The notes: generated by a model not told the origin, from the sequence alone. 64,000 nt of DNA from Pannonibacter sp. SL95 (GCF_026672425.1 NZ_JAPPRC010000006.1:496001-560000), one strand, 5' to 3'; positions 18,872 through 27,888 are shown, numbered from the stretch's first letter. Made by a program: numbers and translations.

Positions 18872-19519
18872 ATGCTCTCGCACGAGCGAGTATGGGCCGC
18901 AATTGACGCCCTGGCCGCCCGCAAGGGTCTTTCGCCGTCTGGCCTGGCACGGCGTGCCGGGCTGGACCCGACGACATTCAATCCGTCGAAGCGCATTGCT
19001 GCCGACGGGCGTCCGCGTTGGCCATCAACCGAATCCCTCGCCAAGGTGCTGGAGGCCACTGGAGCACCACTTATCGAGTTTGTGGCCCTCATCTCGCCGC
19101 AGGCCGCTCCGGTCAGCCCCGCGGAAGCGGCGCAGCAGACGGTTCCCTTCGCTGGCCTGTCAGACGTTGGCGGTGCCGGTTTCTTTGATCCGAGCGGCTG
19201 TCCAGCCGGCGAGGGCTGGGATGAGATCCCGTTTCCGGACATGGACGGACGCAGACTGTTTGCGCTGGAAGTTTCCGGCAATGACCGGCTGCCGGTCTAT
19301 CGCGATGGTGACCTTGTAATCGTGGCGCCGGACGTTCCGGTTAGGCGCGGTGACAGGGTGGTTGTCCGGCAGACCGGTGGCGGCATCGACCTGCATGTGC
19401 TGCATCGCAGGACAGCACGAACCATCGAGTTGCATCCGCTGGCTGCCTCCGGCACCATTGTCGTGCTCGATCTTGCCCAGGTCGACTGGATCTCGCGGAT
19501 CGTCTGGGCCAGCCAGTAA
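18872..19519 (+). CDS. HTH regulator with degenerate S24 (LexA-like) peptidase domain
   Basis: This 215-residue DNA-binding protein has an N-terminal HTH (GLSPSGLARRAGLDPTTFNPS) at about residues 17-40 and a LexA/S24 fold after about residue 95. In related regulators the catalytic serine sits in a GDSM(L/E)P motif. Here the segment is GNDRLP, with Asp138 at the serine position. The catalytic lysine position appears to be His175 (DLHVLHRR). Self-cleavage therefore looks impossible. I prefer ATG 18872, which follows GGGAG at a normal distance, to ATG 18863. The promoter region carries a matching inverted repeat. Such genes are chromosomal in Rhizobiales; I saw no prophage around it. Confidence 0.82.
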   Translation: MLSHERVWAAIDALAARKGLSPSGLARRAGLDPTTFNPSKRIAADGRPRWPSTESLAKVLEATGAPLIEFVALISPQAAPVSPAEAAQQTVPFAGLSDVGGAGFFDPSGCPAGEGWDEIPFPDMDGRRLFALEVSGNDRLPVYRDGDLVIVAPDVPVRRGDRVVVRQTGGGIDLHVLHRRTARTIELHPLAASGTIVVLDLAQVDWISRIVWASQ

Positions 19520-19560
19520 CTCCGGTTGCCTCTGCTGCAACCGTTCGCCCGGAGCGCGTC

Positions 19561-20388
19561 ATGTCGTTCACGAAGCCTGCCTTTGCGCGCCATGCTCAAT
19601 GGCCGTTCGTCTCACTCGCGCTGATGAGTTTTGCGCTGATACAGAATGTTGGAGCGGTTGCTGCCGAACAGGCGCCCGCGCCTTCGGCCATCCGCAACGT
19701 GTCGCCGCCTGGCGTTGCAACGCCGTCCGTTTCTGGTCCGCTGCAGCGTGTTGCGCCTGTTGGCAAGCTGGCCGAGCCAAAGGACCCCGAGGCTGGACTG
19801 CCCAAGGGGGCCTTCGACCTGAAGGGCGCGGTCGTGCTGGATGGTGGCACTTTGAAATCGGGCCGGCTCGTCGTGCGCATCGCGCATGTCACGGCACTGG
19901 GCGCAAAGGATACCTGCACGTCACGGCTTGGTGGCGACTGGCCATGTGGCGCAAGGGCCCGCTCGTCGCTGCAGGGCCTGGTCCGGGCCTTTACCCTGGC
20001 CTGCGAGCGTGTTGCCGCGGTCGGTGAGCGCGAGATCTCGGCGACCTGTTCCAAGGGCGGTCAGGACGTTGGCCTCTGGCTCGTGAAACAGGGCTGGGCG
20101 GTTCCGGCAGATGGCGCACCCGAGGCCTATCAGGCCGCCATTGAAGCGGCCCGCACCGCCAAGGCCGGGCAGTGGCAGGCGGAATGGGTGGCTGAACTTG
20201 CGCCTCTGGTGCTCACGACCCCAATCGAGCCAGTAATCGAGGAAGCGTCGCCCCAGCCGGCCGGGACACAGGCCGAGCCGCTCGTCGTGATGCCGGGCGC
20301 CGCTGCGGGCACTGGCGACTGGGTCAATCCCTTTGATGTGAAAGACCCGGAAGCGCTGGGCGCTCCCGGGTCCGTTGTTCCCAATTGA
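19561..20388 (+). CDS. Secreted SNase-like protein, catalytic residues degenerate
   Basis: A 275-residue exported protein with an N-terminal signal or anchor (FVSLALMSFALIQNVGAVAAE). Residues about 85-205 fit the staphylococcal-nuclease-like fold, including a Cys pair and KQGWAVP near its end. The usual DGDT and RLxGIDAPE motifs read DGGT and RIAHVTAL, so the metal-binding Asp and the catalytic Glu are missing. It is therefore likely not a nuclease. The ends of the protein are Pro/Ala-rich. It follows the LexA-like gene by 41 bases on the same strand and may be cotranscribed. The role is unknown. Confidence 0.72.
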   Translation: MSFTKPAFARHAQWPFVSLALMSFALIQNVGAVAAEQAPAPSAIRNVSPPGVATPSVSGPLQRVAPVGKLAEPKDPEAGLPKGAFDLKGAVVLDGGTLKSGRLVVRIAHVTALGAKDTCTSRLGGDWPCGARARSSLQGLVRAFTLACERVAAVGEREISATCSKGGQDVGLWLVKQGWAVPADGAPEAYQAAIEAARTAKAGQWQAEWVAELAPLVLTTPIEPVIEEASPQPAGTQAEPLVVMPGAAAGTGDWVNPFDVKDPEALGAPGSVVPN

Positions 20389-20400
20389 CCGACCGCAGGC

Positions 20401-22062
20401 TTAGCCGGCGACGAGTTCGCCGCTGAGCGCCTTGGCGATCAGCGCGCGTGTCTCGGCGATGCCATAGAGGGCCACGAACGAGCCGAAGCGCGGGCCCTGC
20501 TGCAGACCCAGCAACACCTGATACAGCGCCTGGAACCAGACCACGGAGACGCCCGGACCACCGTCCGGGCTCTTCTTGGCGTGGTCCTGATACCGCTCGA
20601 TCTTGCGCGCCACATCGAGTGCCGCGTCCTGGATGGTGCTGCCATCGGCACCAGCCGGCAGGGCCGCAAGCGCAGCATCGAGTTCCATGAGAGCCGCGCG
20701 CTCGACATCGTCCGGGGCGCGGAACTGCTTGGTCGGCTTGACGAAGTCGTCGAAGTACCGAATGGCAAAGGTCACCAGCTCGTCGAGCTTCGGATGAGTT
20801 TCCTTGGTCACAGCCGGCGCATAGCGGGTGATGAAGGCCCACAGCACGTCCTTGTTCTCGGCATTGGAGGCCGAAACGAGGTTCAGCAGCATGGAGAACG
20901 GGACCGGCATGTTGATTGCCGGAACGTCGCCGGAGTGGATATGCCAGGCCGGGTTCATCAGCTTCTGGTCCGCCGACATCGCCGGGAACTTTTCCGCATA
21001 AGCGAAATACTCGTCCACCGCCTTCGGGATGACGTCGAAATAGAGCTTCTTCGCGGTCTTCGGCTTGCCGAACATGTAGAGCGCCAGGCTCTCCGGCGCG
21101 GCATAGGTCAGCCATTCGTCGATGGTGAGGCCATTGCCCTTGGACTTGGAGATCTTGGCGCCGTCATCGGCCAGGAACAGCTCGTAGACATAGTGCTCCG
21201 GCGGGGTGCCGCCGAGGATCTCGCAGATCTTGTCGTAGAGCGGCATGTTCGGACCATGGTCCTTGCCGAACATCTCGAAATCGACGCTGAGCGCAGCCCA
21301 GCGGGCGCCGAAGTCCGGCTTCCACTGAAGCTTCACATGACCGCCGGTAACCGGCAGGGTGCAGTCGCGGCCATCTTCGCCCTCGAAGGTGATGGTGCCG
21401 TTCTTGGCGTCGACTTCCTTCATCGGCACGTAGAGCACGCGGCCCGAAATCGGGGAAATCGGCAGGAACGGGCTGTAGGTCGCCTGACGCTCAGCGCCCA
21501 GCGTCGGCAGCATCACGTCCATCAGCGCCTGATAGCGTTCAGCCGCGCGCAGCAGGATGCCGTCGAGCTTGCCGGACTTGTAATACTCGGTCGCGCTGGC
21601 GAACTCGTATTCGAAGCCGAACGTATCGAGGAACCGGCGCAGCATGGCGTTGTTGTGATGGCCGAAACTGTCGAAGTCGCCGCCGAACGGGTTCGGCACA
21701 GCCGTCAGCGGCATGTGCAGATAGGGCTCCAGGAACGCCTTGTCCGGCACGTTGTCCGGGATCTTGCGCATGCCGTCCATGTCGTCCGAGAAGCACAGGA
21801 GCCGCGTCGGGATCTTGTCTTCGGTCAGCAGGCGAAAGGCCGTGCGCACCATGGTCGTGCGCGCCACTTCGCCGAACGTGCCGATATGCGGCAAACCCGA
21901 GGGGCCATAGCCGGTCTCGAACAGGACCGGAATGGATGGATCCCGTTTCTCCACCCGCTTCACCAGTTTCCGAGCTTCCTCGAACGGCCAGGCCTTGGAG
22001 GTCCGGGCCGCCTCGACGAATTCGGGCGACAGGTCAAGCGAAGGGAGGGTATGTGCGCTCAT
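20401..22062 (-). CDS. lysK: Lysyl-tRNA synthetase, class I
   Basis: This enzyme charges tRNA-Lys. It is the archaeal-type class I form, found in alphaproteobacteria in place of the class II LysS. The HIGH-type motif is [12 protein letters not shown] near residue 53 and the KMSKS-type loop is KISKSKGNG near residue 300. The 553-residue length is normal. The ATG at 22062 ([11 protein letters not shown]) was preferred over an upstream extension with no family features. The long frame on the opposite strand is a high-GC shadow. It is convergent with the SNase-like gene with only 12 bases between. Confidence 0.96.
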   Translation of the reverse strand: MSAHTLPSLDLSPEFVEAARTSKAWPFEEARKLVKRVEKRDPSIPVLFETGYGPSGLPHIGTFGEVARTTMVRTAFRLLTEDKIPTRLLCFSDDMDGMRKIPDNVPDKAFLEPYLHMPLTAVPNPFGGDFDSFGHHNNAMLRRFLDTFGFEYEFASATEYYKSGKLDGILLRAAERYQALMDVMLPTLGAERQATYSPFLPISPISGRVLYVPMKEVDAKNGTITFEGEDGRDCTLPVTGGHVKLQWKPDFGARWAALSVDFEMFGKDHGPNMPLYDKICEILGGTPPEHYVYELFLADDGAKISKSKGNGLTIDEWLTYAAPESLALYMFGKPKTAKKLYFDVIPKAVDEYFAYAEKFPAMSADQKLMNPAWHIHSGDVPAINMPVPFSMLLNLVSASNAENKDVLWAFITRYAPAVTKETHPKLDELVTFAIRYFDDFVKPTKQFRAPDDVERAALMELDAALAALPAGADGSTIQDAALDVARKIERYQDHAKKSPDGGPGVSVVWFQALYQVLLGLQQGPRFGSFVALYGIAETRALIAKALSGELVAG

Positions 22063-22304
22063 CTCTAGCGGGATCCATGCATGTGTCTGGATGACGGGCC
22101 GTCGTGCTGGCCATCGTCTGGAAGCGCCTGCGCGGCCACAGCGGCGTTGCACCGCGGCAACAGGCTGGCGGACACTAGAAAAGCCTGTGTGTCACGTCAA
22201 TGAAACTCTGGGGTCATTGCGGCGATCCGGCGCTTGTCCTTGGATCGGTGAGGCTATACCAGTGCTGTCACGAGTGTTTTGCCCCTCAGGGAGTGACCGA
22301 TTTT

Positions 22305-22718
22305 ATGAGCCAGAAAGTCAGCGTTCAGGAAGCCCTTCTGTATGTCATGGTCACCATGTCCGCTGCGGACAGTTCCATGCCGGACAACGAACTGGGTTCG
22401 ATCGGCGATCTGGTGAAGGCGTTGCCGGTGTTCGCAGGGTTTGACGGCAACAGCATCGTCAAGGTCGCGCAGGCCTGCGGTGATTTGCTGCAGGATGCCG
22501 ACGGGCTGGACACGATCCTCGATCTGATCGCCGACAGCCTGCCGCCGCGCCTCTATGACACGGCCTACGCGCTGGCTGTCGAGGTTGCCGCCGCCGATGG
22601 CGACGTTCCGGAGGAGGAATTGCGCCTTCTCGAACTCCTGCGCGATCGTCTCAGCCTCGACAAGCTGACGGTGGCTGCCATCGAACGCTCTGCTCAGGCC
22701 CGCTACCGCACAGCCTGA
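22305..22718 (+). CDS. TerB-family (tellurite resistance type) protein
   Basis: A 137-residue all-helical protein. The two related acidic patterns MSAADSSMPDNELGSI and VAAADGDVPEEELRLL are the TerB hallmarks and may bind a metal. The ATG at 22305 follows AGGGAG; a GTG at 22293 is possible. No other ter genes are present, so tellurite resistance should not be assumed. Single-copy TerB-like proteins of this kind are common in alphaproteobacteria and of unknown function. Confidence 0.82.
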   Translation: MSQKVSVQEALLYVMVTMSAADSSMPDNELGSIGDLVKALPVFAGFDGNSIVKVAQACGDLLQDADGLDTILDLIADSLPPRLYDTAYALAVEVAAADGDVPEEELRLLELLRDRLSLDKLTVAAIERSAQARYRTA

Positions 22719-22722
22719 CAGG

Positions 22723-23115
22723 TCAGTTGAGGATGCGCCGCATGGACGGCGCATCCAGCGAGAAGGCCGGAATCTCGACGGCGATGAACCGTCCGTCCGG
22801 CAGCTCCATCCGGTAGCTTCCTTCCATGATGCCGGAGGGCGTCGGCAACGGGCAGCCTGAGGTATACTCGAACGCCTCTCCCGGCTGGATGACCGGCTGC
22901 TGGCCAATCACGCCTGCGCCTTCCACTTCCTCGACCCGGCCAAGCGCATCGGTGATGATCCAGTGCCGGCGGCGCAGTTGCACCGGGATCTGGCCGAGAT
23001 TGCGGATCTCCACCGTATAGGCCCAGACAAAGCGGCCATTCAGCGGTTCTGATTGCTCTTCCAGGTACATCGGCTCGACCGTAACCTGAATTCCCAGTGT
23101 GGTTGCTCTGTACAT
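22723..23115 (-). CDS. apaG: ApaG (Co2+/Mg2+ efflux-associated protein)
   Basis: A 130-residue beta-sandwich protein of the ApaG family. Clear landmarks are VWAYTVEIRNLG, LRRRHWIITDALGRVEEVEGAGVIGQQP, the GEAFEYTSGCPLPTPSGIM segment and GSYRME. The start MYRATTLGIQ at 23115 is right for the family; the longer frame is not. ApaG is linked to cobalt/magnesium homeostasis by old enterobacterial genetics, and its molecular role is still unclear. It is convergent with the terB-like gene, with four bases between them. Confidence 0.95.
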   Translation of the reverse strand: MYRATTLGIQVTVEPMYLEEQSEPLNGRFVWAYTVEIRNLGQIPVQLRRRHWIITDALGRVEEVEGAGVIGQQPVIQPGEAFEYTSGCPLPTPSGIMEGSYRMELPDGRFIAVEIPAFSLDAPSMRRILN

Positions 23116-23316
23116 GGACTGTCCTGCATTGCGCTGGGAGAATGCATCCCGTGCAAAGGATATAGGGGGAACGCCTGCAGTTGGACAGTGCAGCCTGTTC
23201 GTCTGCCGTGCCGGCGTGATTTCGCGTGATTGCCGATGACGCAGCCGTGACGGTGTGGGGGCTTGCCGCAGCCTTCCGCGTGGAGCACACAGGCGGTGCC
23301 AACGCGGAACCATGCC

Positions 23317-23925
23317 ATGTTTGATGCCCGTCTTCGTCCGTTGATCGATCCACCGCTGAATGCGGTCGGACGGACCTTGGCTGCCGCAGGTCTTGCGGCC
23401 AATGCCGTCACGGCCATCGGCCTGGGGTTTGGTCTGGCGGCCGCCGCGTTGATTGCTCTTGGATATCCGCTTCTGGCCTTGCCGCTGCTTCTGGCCAATC
23501 GCCTGGCCGACGGGCTCGATGGCGCCATCGCCCGGGCAACGTCCCGCACGGATCTCGGCGGCTATCTGGATATCGTTTTCGACTTCCTGTTTTACGGTGC
23601 CGTGCCGGTCGCCTTCGCGCTGGCGGATCCGGCGGCCAATGGTGTCGCTGCCGCGGTGCTGCTGTTCAGCTTCTATGCAAACGGCGCCGCCTTCCTGACC
23701 TTTGCGATCATGGCTGAGCGCAGGCGTCTTGAGACATCACGTCAGGGACTGAAATCGCTCTACTATCTTGGCGGGCTGGCTGAAGGGGCCGAAACGATCC
23801 TCGTTTTCACGCTGATGTGCGTCTGGCCGGACAGCTTTGCAGTGCTCGCCTACGGCTTTGCCGCCCTGTGCGGCCTGTCGGCAGCGGCGCGCATCGCCAC
23901 TGCCATCCAGGTGCTCAAGCGGTGA
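23317..23925 (+). CDS. CDP-alcohol phosphatidyltransferase family protein
   Basis: A 202-residue integral membrane enzyme of phospholipid head-group transfer. The signature reads DGAIARATSRTDLGGYLDIVFD, split here: DG, AR, then G and the two catalytic Asp of LDIVFD. It has about five or six TM helices. The ATG at 23317 gives a compact N-terminus. Which alcohol is used cannot be told; the length and sequence do not obviously match PgsA, PssA or Pcs. It stands alone between apaG and metZ. Confidence 0.85.
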   Translation: MFDARLRPLIDPPLNAVGRTLAAAGLAANAVTAIGLGFGLAAAALIALGYPLLALPLLLANRLADGLDGAIARATSRTDLGGYLDIVFDFLFYGAVPVAFALADPAANGVAAAVLLFSFYANGAAFLTFAIMAERRRLETSRQGLKSLYYLGGLAEGAETILVFTLMCVWPDSFAVLAYGFAALCGLSAAARIATAIQVLKR

Positions 23926-23941
23926 GCCTTCGCGGGCCGAT

Positions 23942-25168
23942 CTAGAGGGCGGCGGCAGCGGCCAGCCCGCGCTCGATGTCGTCCAGCAGGTCGAGCGGGT
24001 CTTCGAGGCCAACCGAAAGCCGCAGCATTCCGTTGGTGATGCCAAGCTCCAGGCGGGCCTCTTCGGCGACGTTCTTGTGTGTCGTCGTTGCCGGATGCGT
24101 GATCAGGCTTTTGGCGTCGCCAAGGTTGTTCGACAGCTTGATGACCTGAAGTGCATTGGTGAAGGCGAAGGCCGCTGCCTTGCCGCCTGCCAGCTCGAAG
24201 GCCAACATGGTCGATCCGCCCGTCATCTGCCGCGCAATCACAGCCGCCTGGGGATGGTCCGCCCGGCCCGGATAGATCAGGCGGGAGATCGTCGCATGCC
24301 CGGCGAGCCGGTCAGCAAGGCGCTGGGCACTTTCGGTCTGGCGGGCAATGCGCAGAGGCAGGGTTTCGAGGCCCTTGAGCAGAACCCAGGCATTGAATGG
24401 GCTCATCGCCGGTCCAGTGTGCTTGACCAGCGGCAGGACCTCGTCCTCGATCCACTTGGCGTTTGACAGCACGACACCGCCAAGGCAGCGCCCCTGGCCG
24501 TCGATGTGCTTGGTGGCCGAGTAGACCACCACGTCCGCACCAAGCTTCAGCGGCGACTGGAACAGCGGCGTGGCGAAGACGTTGTCGATGATCACGCGCG
24601 CGCCGACCGCATGGGCGATCTCGGCGACGGCTGCGATATCGATGACGTCCAGCGTCGGGTTGGTCGGGCTCTCGAGGAACACCGCACGGGTCTTCGGGGT
24701 CACGGCAGCACGCCACTGGTCCAGATCCGTGCCGTCGACAAGCGTGCTGGTGACGCCGAAGCGCGGCAGCAGCGTCTCGACGATGTAGCGGCAGGAGCCG
24801 AACAGCGCCTTGGCGGCGACGACATGATCACCGGCCTTGACGCTGGCCATCAGCGCCAGGTTGACGGCAGCCATGCCACTGGCGGTGCCGATTGCGGCCT
24901 CTGCCTGCTCAAGCTCGCACATCCGCCGTTCGAACATGGCAACGGTCGGGTTGGAATAGCGCGAATAGACGAAGCCCGGATCCTCGCCATTGAACCGTGC
25001 CTCGGCGGCTTCGGCATTCGGATAGACAAAGCCCTGAGTGAGGAAGATCGCTTCGGACGTCTCGCCATGCTGCGAACGGATCGTGCCGCCATGCACAAGA
25101 CGGGTCGCGGTGCGCAGGCCGTCACTGGTTGCGCCGCTGCTAGCGGACTGGTCGTCGGATGCGGTCAT
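23942..25168 (-). CDS. metZ: O-succinylhomoserine sulfhydrylase
   Basis: This PLP enzyme makes homocysteine directly from O-succinylhomoserine and sulfide. It belongs to the Cys/Met metabolism family: ATRLVHGGTIRSQHGETSEAI at the N-terminus, YSRYSNPTV, GTASGMAA and the PLP lysine in SATKHIDGQGRCLGG. It has 408 residues from ATG 25168; the codon 21 bases upstream is a weaker choice. A SAM-II riboswitch and a terminator precede it, which supports methionine-pathway assignment and SAM feedback. MetZ is favoured over MetY or MetB by the GRCLGGVVL and FVYPNAEAAEARF context, but I cannot exclude an acetylhomoserine preference. Confidence 0.92.
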   Translation of the reverse strand: MTASDDQSASSGATSDGLRTATRLVHGGTIRSQHGETSEAIFLTQGFVYPNAEAAEARFNGEDPGFVYSRYSNPTVAMFERRMCELEQAEAAIGTASGMAAVNLALMASVKAGDHVVAAKALFGSCRYIVETLLPRFGVTSTLVDGTDLDQWRAAVTPKTRAVFLESPTNPTLDVIDIAAVAEIAHAVGARVIIDNVFATPLFQSPLKLGADVVVYSATKHIDGQGRCLGGVVLSNAKWIEDEVLPLVKHTGPAMSPFNAWVLLKGLETLPLRIARQTESAQRLADRLAGHATISRLIYPGRADHPQAAVIARQMTGGSTMLAFELAGGKAAAFAFTNALQVIKLSNNLGDAKSLITHPATTTHKNVAEEARLELGITNGMLRLSVGLEDPLDLLDDIERGLAAAAAL

Positions 25169-25187
25169 CGGTCGAGGCTCCAGATAC

Positions 25188-25211
25188 AAAAAAACCGGCC
25201 ATAGGGGCCGG
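25188..25211 (-). terminator. Intrinsic terminator between SAM-II aptamer and metZ
   Basis: On the minus strand CCGGCC (25211-25206), a 5-base loop, GGCCGG (25200-25195) and seven U (25194-25188) form a textbook terminator. It lies between the aptamer and the metZ ribosome site, as expected for transcriptional attenuation. Confidence 0.8.
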
Positions 25212-25225
25212 GTTTCACCTCCCGA

Positions 25226-25281
25226 CCTTTTTAGCTACTTCTTTAACGTGGCTGCAAGCCGGCCGGCCCAAATCACCACGG
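25226..25281 (-). promoter_or_regulatory. SAM-II riboswitch aptamer controlling metZ
   Basis: The minus strand contains the conserved SAM-II blocks in order: CGTGGTGATTTG, CTTGCAGCCACGTTAAA and AAGTAGCTAAAAAGG. The first and second blocks form P1, and the last closes the pseudoknot. A GC-rich insert GGCCGGCC lies in the variable loop. The distance to the metZ ATG is about 58 bases and includes a terminator. SAM-II elements of alphaproteobacteria normally precede methionine genes, as here. Confidence 0.93.
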
Positions 25282-25429
25282 AACGACTGACGCATTACGC
25301 CATTCCCGGCAAAGCGTCAATCACGCGCATAAAACTTGGTTGGCCGGAGAGAAACCATGAGCTAATCACTCAGATCCCCGGAGCGGCAGGCTGTCCTGCC
25401 CGTGCGACGCGAACGCGAGAGGTCTGTCC

Positions 25430-26524
25430 ATGCGCCCTGAAGGCATCCTGCCCGCCCATATGATCGAGGACATGTTCCGGTCTGGCGGCATCCTCAGCGC
25501 TGCGGCGCCCGTCGAGGGGCAGATCCAGCCGGCAAGCCTTGACCTGCGCCTCGGCAGCCTGGCCTACCGGGTGCGTGCCAGCTTTCTTCCTGGTCAGGGC
25601 GTCACAGTCGCCGACAAGCTCGATGCCTTCGCGCTGCACACGATCGATCTGGCTCCCGGAGCTGTGCTGGAGACGGGCTGCGTCTACATCGTGCCCTTGC
25701 AGGAGAGCCTCGCCCTCAGCGAAGCGGTCTCCGCAACGGCCAATCCCAAGAGCTCGACGGGCCGCCTCGACGTCTTCACCCGTGTCATCACCGATGAGGG
25801 ACGGGCATTCGACACGGTGCCAGCTGGCTATCGCGGGCCGCTCTATGCGGAAATCTCGCCGCTGACCTTTCCCATCCTCGTTCGCGAAGGCTCGCGCCTG
25901 TCACAGATCCGTTTCCGCATCGGCGAACCGCTGATCGGGGACAGCGAGCTGGAAGGCGTGCATCAGGTGCAGCGCCTCGTCAGTGGCGGGCATGAGCGCA
26001 TTGGCGGTGGTGTCCAGCTGTCCATCGATCTGGAAGGTCAGGGCGAGGGCAGCCTTGTCGGCTACCGCGCCAAGCACCACACGGGTGTGATCGATGTCGA
26101 CCGCACTTCAGCCCATCATCCGCTGGATTTCTGGGAACCGATCCACCGGCGCGGACCTGCGGAACTGATCCTCGATCCGAACGAGTTCTACATCCTCGTC
26201 AGCCAGGAAGCGGTGCATGTACCGCCGCTGTTTGCCGCTGAGATGGTGCCGTTCGATCCGCTGGTCGGCGAGTTCCGCGTGCACTATGCCGGCTTCTTCG
26301 ATCCGGGCTTCGGTCACGGCGGGGCAGGTGGCGCGGGCTCGCGCGCGGTGCTGGAGGTGCGTTCGCACGACGTGCCCTTCATTCTCGAGCATGGCCAGAC
26401 GGTCGGTCGTCTTGTCTATGAACACATGCTGGAACGTCCGCACAGCCTTTACGGCGAGGGCATCGGTTCCAATTATCAGGGGCAGGCCCTGAAACTGTCC
26501 AAGCATTTCCGTCCGCTTGCCTGA
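25430..26524 (+). CDS. dcd: dCTP deaminase, double-length form
   Basis: This enzyme deaminates dCTP to dUTP in thymidylate synthesis. The 364 residues are about twice the length of the E. coli enzyme. The first half carries QIQPASLDLRLG, SSTGRLDVFTRVITD and GYRGPLYAEISPLTFPI. The second half repeats the fold: HPLDFWEP, DPNEFYILVS, EFRVHYAGFFDPGFGHGGAG and a terminal GSNYQGQ. This tandem arrangement is characteristic of Rhizobiales. Which half keeps full catalysis cannot be decided by eye; the second half has the better conserved glycine-rich strand. The ATG is at 25430. Confidence 0.9.
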   Translation: MRPEGILPAHMIEDMFRSGGILSAAAPVEGQIQPASLDLRLGSLAYRVRASFLPGQGVTVADKLDAFALHTIDLAPGAVLETGCVYIVPLQESLALSEAVSATANPKSSTGRLDVFTRVITDEGRAFDTVPAGYRGPLYAEISPLTFPILVREGSRLSQIRFRIGEPLIGDSELEGVHQVQRLVSGGHERIGGGVQLSIDLEGQGEGSLVGYRAKHHTGVIDVDRTSAHHPLDFWEPIHRRGPAELILDPNEFYILVSQEAVHVPPLFAAEMVPFDPLVGEFRVHYAGFFDPGFGHGGAGGAGSRAVLEVRSHDVPFILEHGQTVGRLVYEHMLERPHSLYGEGIGSNYQGQALKLSKHFRPLA

Positions 26525-26562
26525 TTGGCCGTCAGGCTGGGCCGGGCACGCAGGTTGATCTG

Positions 26563-27501
26563 ATGTTCGCTGAAGCCGCTGTTCCGATCGTTCATCACCC
26601 GGCCTATCGCGCCGAGCTGCCGGATGGCCACCGGTTTCCGATGAACAAGTTCCGCCGCGTTGCCGAGCTTGCGCTGGCGGAGGGGCTGGTACCGGGTGGC
26701 CGCTTCCACAGGCCGCGTCCGGCGCCGTTCGAATGGGTCGCGCTCGCTCACGAGCGTGCCTATGTGGAGCAGGTTTTCGCGGCTGATGTTCCCCCGCTGA
26801 TTGCGAGGGAAATCGGCTTTCCGATGACGGAGAGTGTGGCCCTGCGCGGCCGTTGCGCCACTGGCGGCACGGTGCTGACCGGCTATCTGGCGCTAGAACA
26901 CGGCCTTGCCTGCAACACGGCCGGAGGCAGCCACCATGCGCGCCGGGCCCATGGTGCCGGCTTCTGTGTCTTCAATGATGTCGCCGTTGCCATCCGGGTG
27001 ATGCAGGCCGATGGAGTTATTCGTCGCGCCCTTGTCATCGATCTCGACGTGCACCAGGGCGATGGCACCGCCGACATCTTCAGCGGCGATCCGGATGTGT
27101 TCACCTTCTCGATGCATTCTGAGAAGAACTACCCGGTGCGCAAGATAGCGTCGTCGCTCGACATCGGGCTTGAGGACGGCACAGAGGATGAAGCCTATCT
27201 GGAGCAGTTGGCAGCGGCCCTGCCTTACGTGCTTAACGAGGCGCGGCCCGATATCGTGTTTTACAACGCAGGGGTCGATCCGTTCGCAGGAGACAAGCTT
27301 GGCCGCCTGTCCCTGTCCCGCGATGGGCTGCGCCGGCGAGACGAGCATGTGATCGGGCTGGTCCGCGCGCTGGGCCTTCCGCTCGCCGGTGTTCTGGGCG
27401 GTGGCTACTCGGCCGACATTGACGAACTTGCCGACCGCCACCTCACATTGCTGCGTGCGGCCATCGCGGTTCAGTCCGCACAGGCCGAACGCGTCGGCTG
27501 A
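26563..27501 (+). CDS. Histone-deacetylase-family amidohydrolase
   Basis: A 312-residue Zn-dependent hydrolase of the arginase/HDAC fold. The active-site histidine pair is in GGSHHARRAHGAGFCVFND, the zinc ligands begin in DLDVHQGDGT, and the second Asp lies in NAGVDPFAGDKLG. GGGYS forms the last loop. In bacteria such proteins remove acetyl groups from small amines such as acetylpolyamines or acetoin-like compounds; the natural substrate here is unknown. It starts 38 bases after dcd on the same strand and could be cotranscribed. Confidence 0.88.
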   Translation: MFAEAAVPIVHHPAYRAELPDGHRFPMNKFRRVAELALAEGLVPGGRFHRPRPAPFEWVALAHERAYVEQVFAADVPPLIAREIGFPMTESVALRGRCATGGTVLTGYLALEHGLACNTAGGSHHARRAHGAGFCVFNDVAVAIRVMQADGVIRRALVIDLDVHQGDGTADIFSGDPDVFTFSMHSEKNYPVRKIASSLDIGLEDGTEDEAYLEQLAAALPYVLNEARPDIVFYNAGVDPFAGDKLGRLSLSRDGLRRRDEHVIGLVRALGLPLAGVLGGGYSADIDELADRHLTLLRAAIAVQSAQAERVG

Positions 27502-27507
27502 TCGGTG

Positions 27508-27780
27508 TCAGCGTCCGCGCGCGGAAAAGATCCTGCTCACCAGCCAGATCGGCACGACGATCACGGCGCCAAGCACCAGATACTTGCCGACCTGCTCGAT
27601 CGCGGCAAAGCCCATGTCCCAAAGGCGCTGCACGAAGGACAGCAGCAGATCGATGACGCCAAGCGGATCAAGATCCAGGGCAGACAGGATGACGCCGACA
27701 ACGAGCGACAGGAACACGAGGCGCACGATGACGCGCAACGGCGTATCGCCCAGAAACCGCGTCAGACCATCACCAGACAT
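27508..27780 (-). CDS. DUF6460 small membrane protein
   Basis: A 90-residue protein with two TM helices (VIVRLVFLSLVVGVILSAL and YLVLGAVIVVPIWLVSRIF). It starts MSGDGLTRFLGDTPLRV, matching the Rhizobiales DUF6460 pattern as I recall it. The central segment FVQRLWDMGFAAIEQVGKY probably sits at the membrane surface. The function is unknown. I chose ATG 27780; the longer frame adds a segment without homologous character. It is convergent with the HDAC-like gene. Confidence 0.75.
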   Translation of the reverse strand: MSGDGLTRFLGDTPLRVIVRLVFLSLVVGVILSALDLDPLGVIDLLLSFVQRLWDMGFAAIEQVGKYLVLGAVIVVPIWLVSRIFSARGR

Positions 27781-27888
27781 GTCCAGTACCCTTATTGATG
27801 CGAACCTGTGGCTCCATACATAGGCAATTAAGCAGGGGTCTGCATCCCCGCGGCCGGGCAGGTCTGTGAATAATCCGGTTTGCACCTG

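Noticed and set aside
18872-19519. LexA/S24 gene as a prophage repressor
   Set aside because: No phage genes, integrase or attachment repeats are present around it. The flanks are housekeeping genes.
20581-22068. 495-residue open frame opposite lysK
   Set aside because: Antisense shadow of a well-conserved gene, with no ribosome site and no family features.
22305-22718. Tellurite resistance island
   Set aside because: Only a single TerB-like gene is present, without terA, terC, terD or terZ.
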